Of a stretch of 7,066 nt of DNA, positions 5,794 through 7,066 are shown one piece after another. Each line of letters starts with the position of its first letter. Positions within the stretch are counted from its first letter, which is position 1. The stretch is from Acidimicrobiaceae bacterium RAAP-2 (GTDB taxonomy: Bacteria; Actinomycetota; Acidimicrobiia; Acidimicrobiales; RAAP-2): contig LMAD01000050.1 in NCBI GenBank assembly GCA_001443545.1, positions 1 through 7,066 on the forward strand, given 5' to 3'. The notes below the pieces were generated by a model that did no database searches, was not told the DNA's origin, and saw only the letters and a list, made by a program, of their open reading frames with translations. The translations under genes and the position numbers were made by a program.

Positions 5794-5900
5794 ATCTCCA
5801 GCCGGAAGTTGTGCACGTCCCCGCAGGCCCGAACCCGCACGGTTCAATCCAAACGACGGTGCACGGTTGCGGGACCGTCACGACGGGCAGCCGACGTGAC
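5794..5900. repeat. Second, diverged copy of the 4168-4396 repeat element
   Basis: Positions 5823-5895 align without gaps to 4192-4264 with about 55 of 73 identical bases by hand count; the first 39 nt match at 32. The 24-nt core recurs at 5866-5889 in exactly the same register (43 nt after the start of the shared block). Upstream, TCTCCAG at 5795-5801 echoes the box before unit 3 of the array. The copy holds hairpins ACGGT-tgcggg-ACCGT (5863-5878) and GTCACG-n12-CGTGAC (5877-5900). Orientation is direct. It begins about 36 nt after the Cys-rich gene and shows no protein-like gene of its own. Confidence 0.68.
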
Positions 5901-6509
5901 CCGTAGCACGGCCCATCGATTGTTGCGCGACGGCACGTAATTATGGTTGTCCAGCGGGGCACCTGGTGCTTCGTTAGAAACGGGGGATTCGAATCAGTGC
6001 GCAGAACTTCTGCCGCATCGAGCAGTTGGACCGCGCACCGACGGCGAAGTGCGACGACGGTCCGAACGGCTTGAAACCGCCGCTCGACGTGTGTGTCCTC
6101 GTGCAGGGGACGAACCTCCGGTCAATGACTCGCACCACTTCGAGGTGATTCGTCACGTCACCAATGTCCGCGGCACGGCGATGTCCATCCGCGCTTTCGC
6201 GGACAGTCCGCGTCGTCCGTGGCGAACGCGCTCCAGTGTCACCGTGGCTTTGTCCGCCGCTCGGAAGGCAATTATGGGGACTGTGCCATCGCCGATGCGT
6301 ATCGCTCCTCGAAGTCAAGAGTGATGGCCGGTCGTCTCATCGGATCCCCGGGTGCTGTGCGTAAGGGGTACCCGGACCCCGGCCGGGAGCTGAATGGGGA
6401 TTTGAGCTCTCGGCCAGGGACTACGGGCCAAATCAGGCACTTTGCGAGGCCCCTTTCCACGGTGACGACGCCGGGCGAATCGCTGTCGCTCTTTGTCGTG
6501 ACCCTTCCT
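5901..6509. other. Stretch without a convincing intact gene, possible gene remnants
   Basis: No frame has a good start, ribosome site and family match. Short coding-like fragments exist: plus frame 5978-6145 (IEQLDRAPTAKCDDGPNGLK and onwards, no start codon, stopped by TGA) with GC-rich third positions, and plus frame from about 6219 (GFVRRSEGNYGDCAIADAYR). The minus strand across 5974-6318 is also open, so strand is ambiguous. A perfect palindrome GCACC-T-GGTGC lies at 5959-5969. This looks like decayed coding sequence, but I cannot name the ancestor. Confidence 0.4.
6381..6415. terminator. Strong 11-bp hairpin, candidate bidirectional terminator
   Basis: GGCCGGGAGCT (6381-6391) pairs with AGCTCTCGGCC (6405-6415) over 11 bp, with one G-U pair on the plus strand and one A-C mismatch on the minus strand, around a 13-nt loop. 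Two further palindromes precede it: GGGTACCC (6366-6373) and CCCGGCCGGG (6378-6387). It lies about 95 nt downstream of the minus-strand ORF that ends at 6510. No U-tract follows on either side, so a structural RNA or protein site is an alternative. Confidence 0.4.
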
Positions 6510-6872
6510 TCAGGACTTCGTTTTGCCGCTGCGCCGCAAGGCTCGCTGCCCATCGTCCCGGTCCTGTCTCCCGAAGTATTTGGCAATGATGTCGGGGAAG
6601 ATGGTGTCCGAGCGTTCGGAGAACGACGGGGTGGTCAAGGCGTTTTGCAAGTCCAAGGAGAGCAGCAATACGTCGACACGAGCCGGGTTCGCAGTTTCTA
6701 CGGTCGCGCCAGTTAGGGCGGCACACCGCAGATAGTGCTGCATGAAGCACTCGGTCGTGCGGTGTTCGAGATAACGGCCCGTCGACGGCGAACTCCGCTG
6801 AACCCCGACATCGCGCTGATGATGTGCCGCGATTGAACCATGACTCACCGGCCTCTCTTTGTCGTACACCAC
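6510..6872 (-). CDS. Hypothetical ORF, coding-like but unrecognised
   Basis: This is a 120-residue frame. From about residue 34 onward (RYLEHRTTECFMQHYLRCAA, then DVLLLSLDLQNALTTPSFSE, and DTIFPDIIAKYFG) the composition is natural and codons end mainly in C or G, unlike the Arg/His/Pro-rich overlapping frame. The first 30 residues are less convincing. The GTG at 6870-6872 has no ribosome site, so the start is uncertain or the gene has lost its 5' part. It ends in a basic tail (RRSGKTKS). I do not recognise any family. It could be the tail of an older gene or a short lineage-specific one. Confidence 0.4.
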   Translation of the reverse strand: MVYDKERPVSHGSIAAHHQRDVGVQRSSPSTGRYLEHRTTECFMQHYLRCAALTGATVETANPARVDVLLLSLDLQNALTTPSFSERSDTIFPDIIAKYFGRQDRDDGQRALRRSGKTKS

Positions 6873-6925
6873 GGTGCACTGGCAAGGATGCGGGGTCTTG
6901 ACGTCCTAGGCGAAAGGTAGCACCA

Positions 6926-6997
6926 ATGAGACCGCTCCACCGGAAAAGTTTCAATTTTCGTAACTGTTCAGGTGCCCCTTCGAAGGAAGTGGCTTAG
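6926..6997 (+). CDS. 23-residue small ORF, possible leader peptide
   Basis: ATG at 6926-6928 is preceded by AAAGG (6913-6917) at an 8-nt spacing, and the frame closes at TAG 6995-6997. The peptide is basic, begins MRPLHRKSFNF and contains one cysteine. Its last codons overlap the left arm of a 9-bp long-range stem and a palindrome. The position before alternative RNA stems is that of an attenuator leader peptide, but there is no run of one amino acid to name a signal. No downstream structural gene is visible within the window. Confidence 0.3.
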   Translation: MRPLHRKSFNFRNCSGAPSKEVA

Positions 6998-7046
6998 GGA
7001 CTGGTGCCTGACGGTGCAGGCATCCACGGTTCACCGATGAACAGTT
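6962..7046 (+). promoter_or_regulatory. Candidate structured RNA leader with competing stems
   Basis: AACTGTTCA (6962-6970) and TGAACAGTT (7038-7046) are perfect 9-nt complements enclosing 67 nt. Inside is an 8-bp hairpin GGTGCCTG-acggtg-CAGGCATC (7003-7024, one G-U). TGAAC (7038-7042) can instead pair with GTTCA (7029-7033) around CCGA, so the two pairings exclude each other. CCTTCGAAGG (6977-6986) is a further palindrome. The base pairs are seen; function is inferred. It matches no riboswitch I know. Confidence 0.4.
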
Positions 7047-7066
7047 GCTGCAGTGCCTCAAGTCGG

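Noticed and set aside
4192..5895. Integron attC sites flanking a cassette
   Set aside because: I could not find paired RYYYAAC / GTTRRRY core sites in either copy, the genes between them are divergent, and no integrase is seen.
5981..5998. tRNA T-arm (GATTCGAATC motif)
   Set aside because: The flanking 5-nt arms do not pair and no acceptor, D or anticodon stem can be built around it.
6433..6954. 173-residue minus-strand ORF
   Set aside because: Rich in Arg, His and Pro as expected of an off-frame translation of GC-rich DNA, and it overlaps the more coding-like 6510-6872 frame.

Overview
The window reads like a chromosomal segment of a high-GC actinobacterium. The evidence is coding regions whose third codon positions are mostly G or C, frequent GTG starts, 1-7 nt gene overlaps, a PadR gene whose promoter geometry implies a leaderless transcript, and several protein families (the WYPRxWRxRYGEE protein, a DUF2516-like membrane protein, ArsR/AHSA1 pairs) that I associate mainly with Actinobacteria. 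I cannot place it more finely. I see no rRNA, tRNA, CRISPR array, insertion sequence or phage gene.

Left part (1-1156). The 3' end of a plus-strand reading frame enters from the left edge. Facing it on the minus strand is a two-gene unit: a PadR-family repressor and a short membrane protein carrying the WYPR motif. A perfect 15-nt palindrome (TATCGGT-T-ACCGATA) overlaps the PadR -10 box and a second palindrome covers its -35 region, so the unit is probably autorepressed. A GC-rich hairpin near 1091-1107 may end the operon that approaches from the right.

Centre (1157-3978). This is a compact four-gene minus-strand operon in which every junction overlaps: a TetR-family regulator, an atypical NAD(P)-binding short-chain dehydrogenase of the NmrA-like type, a small membrane protein, and a five-helix membrane protein with a C-terminal zinc ribbon. 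The promoter (TTGACT-16-TATGCT) lies inside a large imperfect inverted repeat, which is probably the TetR operator. The layout suggests a TetR-controlled enzyme co-made with two membrane proteins; the substrate is unknown.

Right-centre (3979-5900). A roughly 480-nt spacer holds a four-unit degenerate tandem repeat with a period near 69 nt. A diverged copy of the same element lies about 1.6 kb away at 5794-5900, and the two copies bracket what looks like a decaying module. On the minus strand this module has an ORF joining the N-terminal part of a VOC/glyoxalase-like protein to the C-terminal part of an ArsR regulator, followed at once by an AHSA1/SRPBCC gene broken by a frameshift in a G5 run. 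Divergent to them is an intact-looking gene for a 109-residue protein with six cysteines in its first 18 residues, a Gly/Phe-rich stretch and a charged, His-rich tail.

Right end (5900-7066). I find no convincing intact gene for about 600 nt, only short coding-like fragments and a strong 11-bp hairpin at 6381-6415. A possible orphan ORF follows on the minus strand. At the edge there is a 23-codon ORF with a Shine-Dalgarno-like sequence, overlapping a set of partly mutually exclusive stems that resembles an attenuator leader. The features most worth a second look are the dispersed repeat family, the VOC-ArsR chimera, the Cys-rich protein and the structured leader at the right edge.
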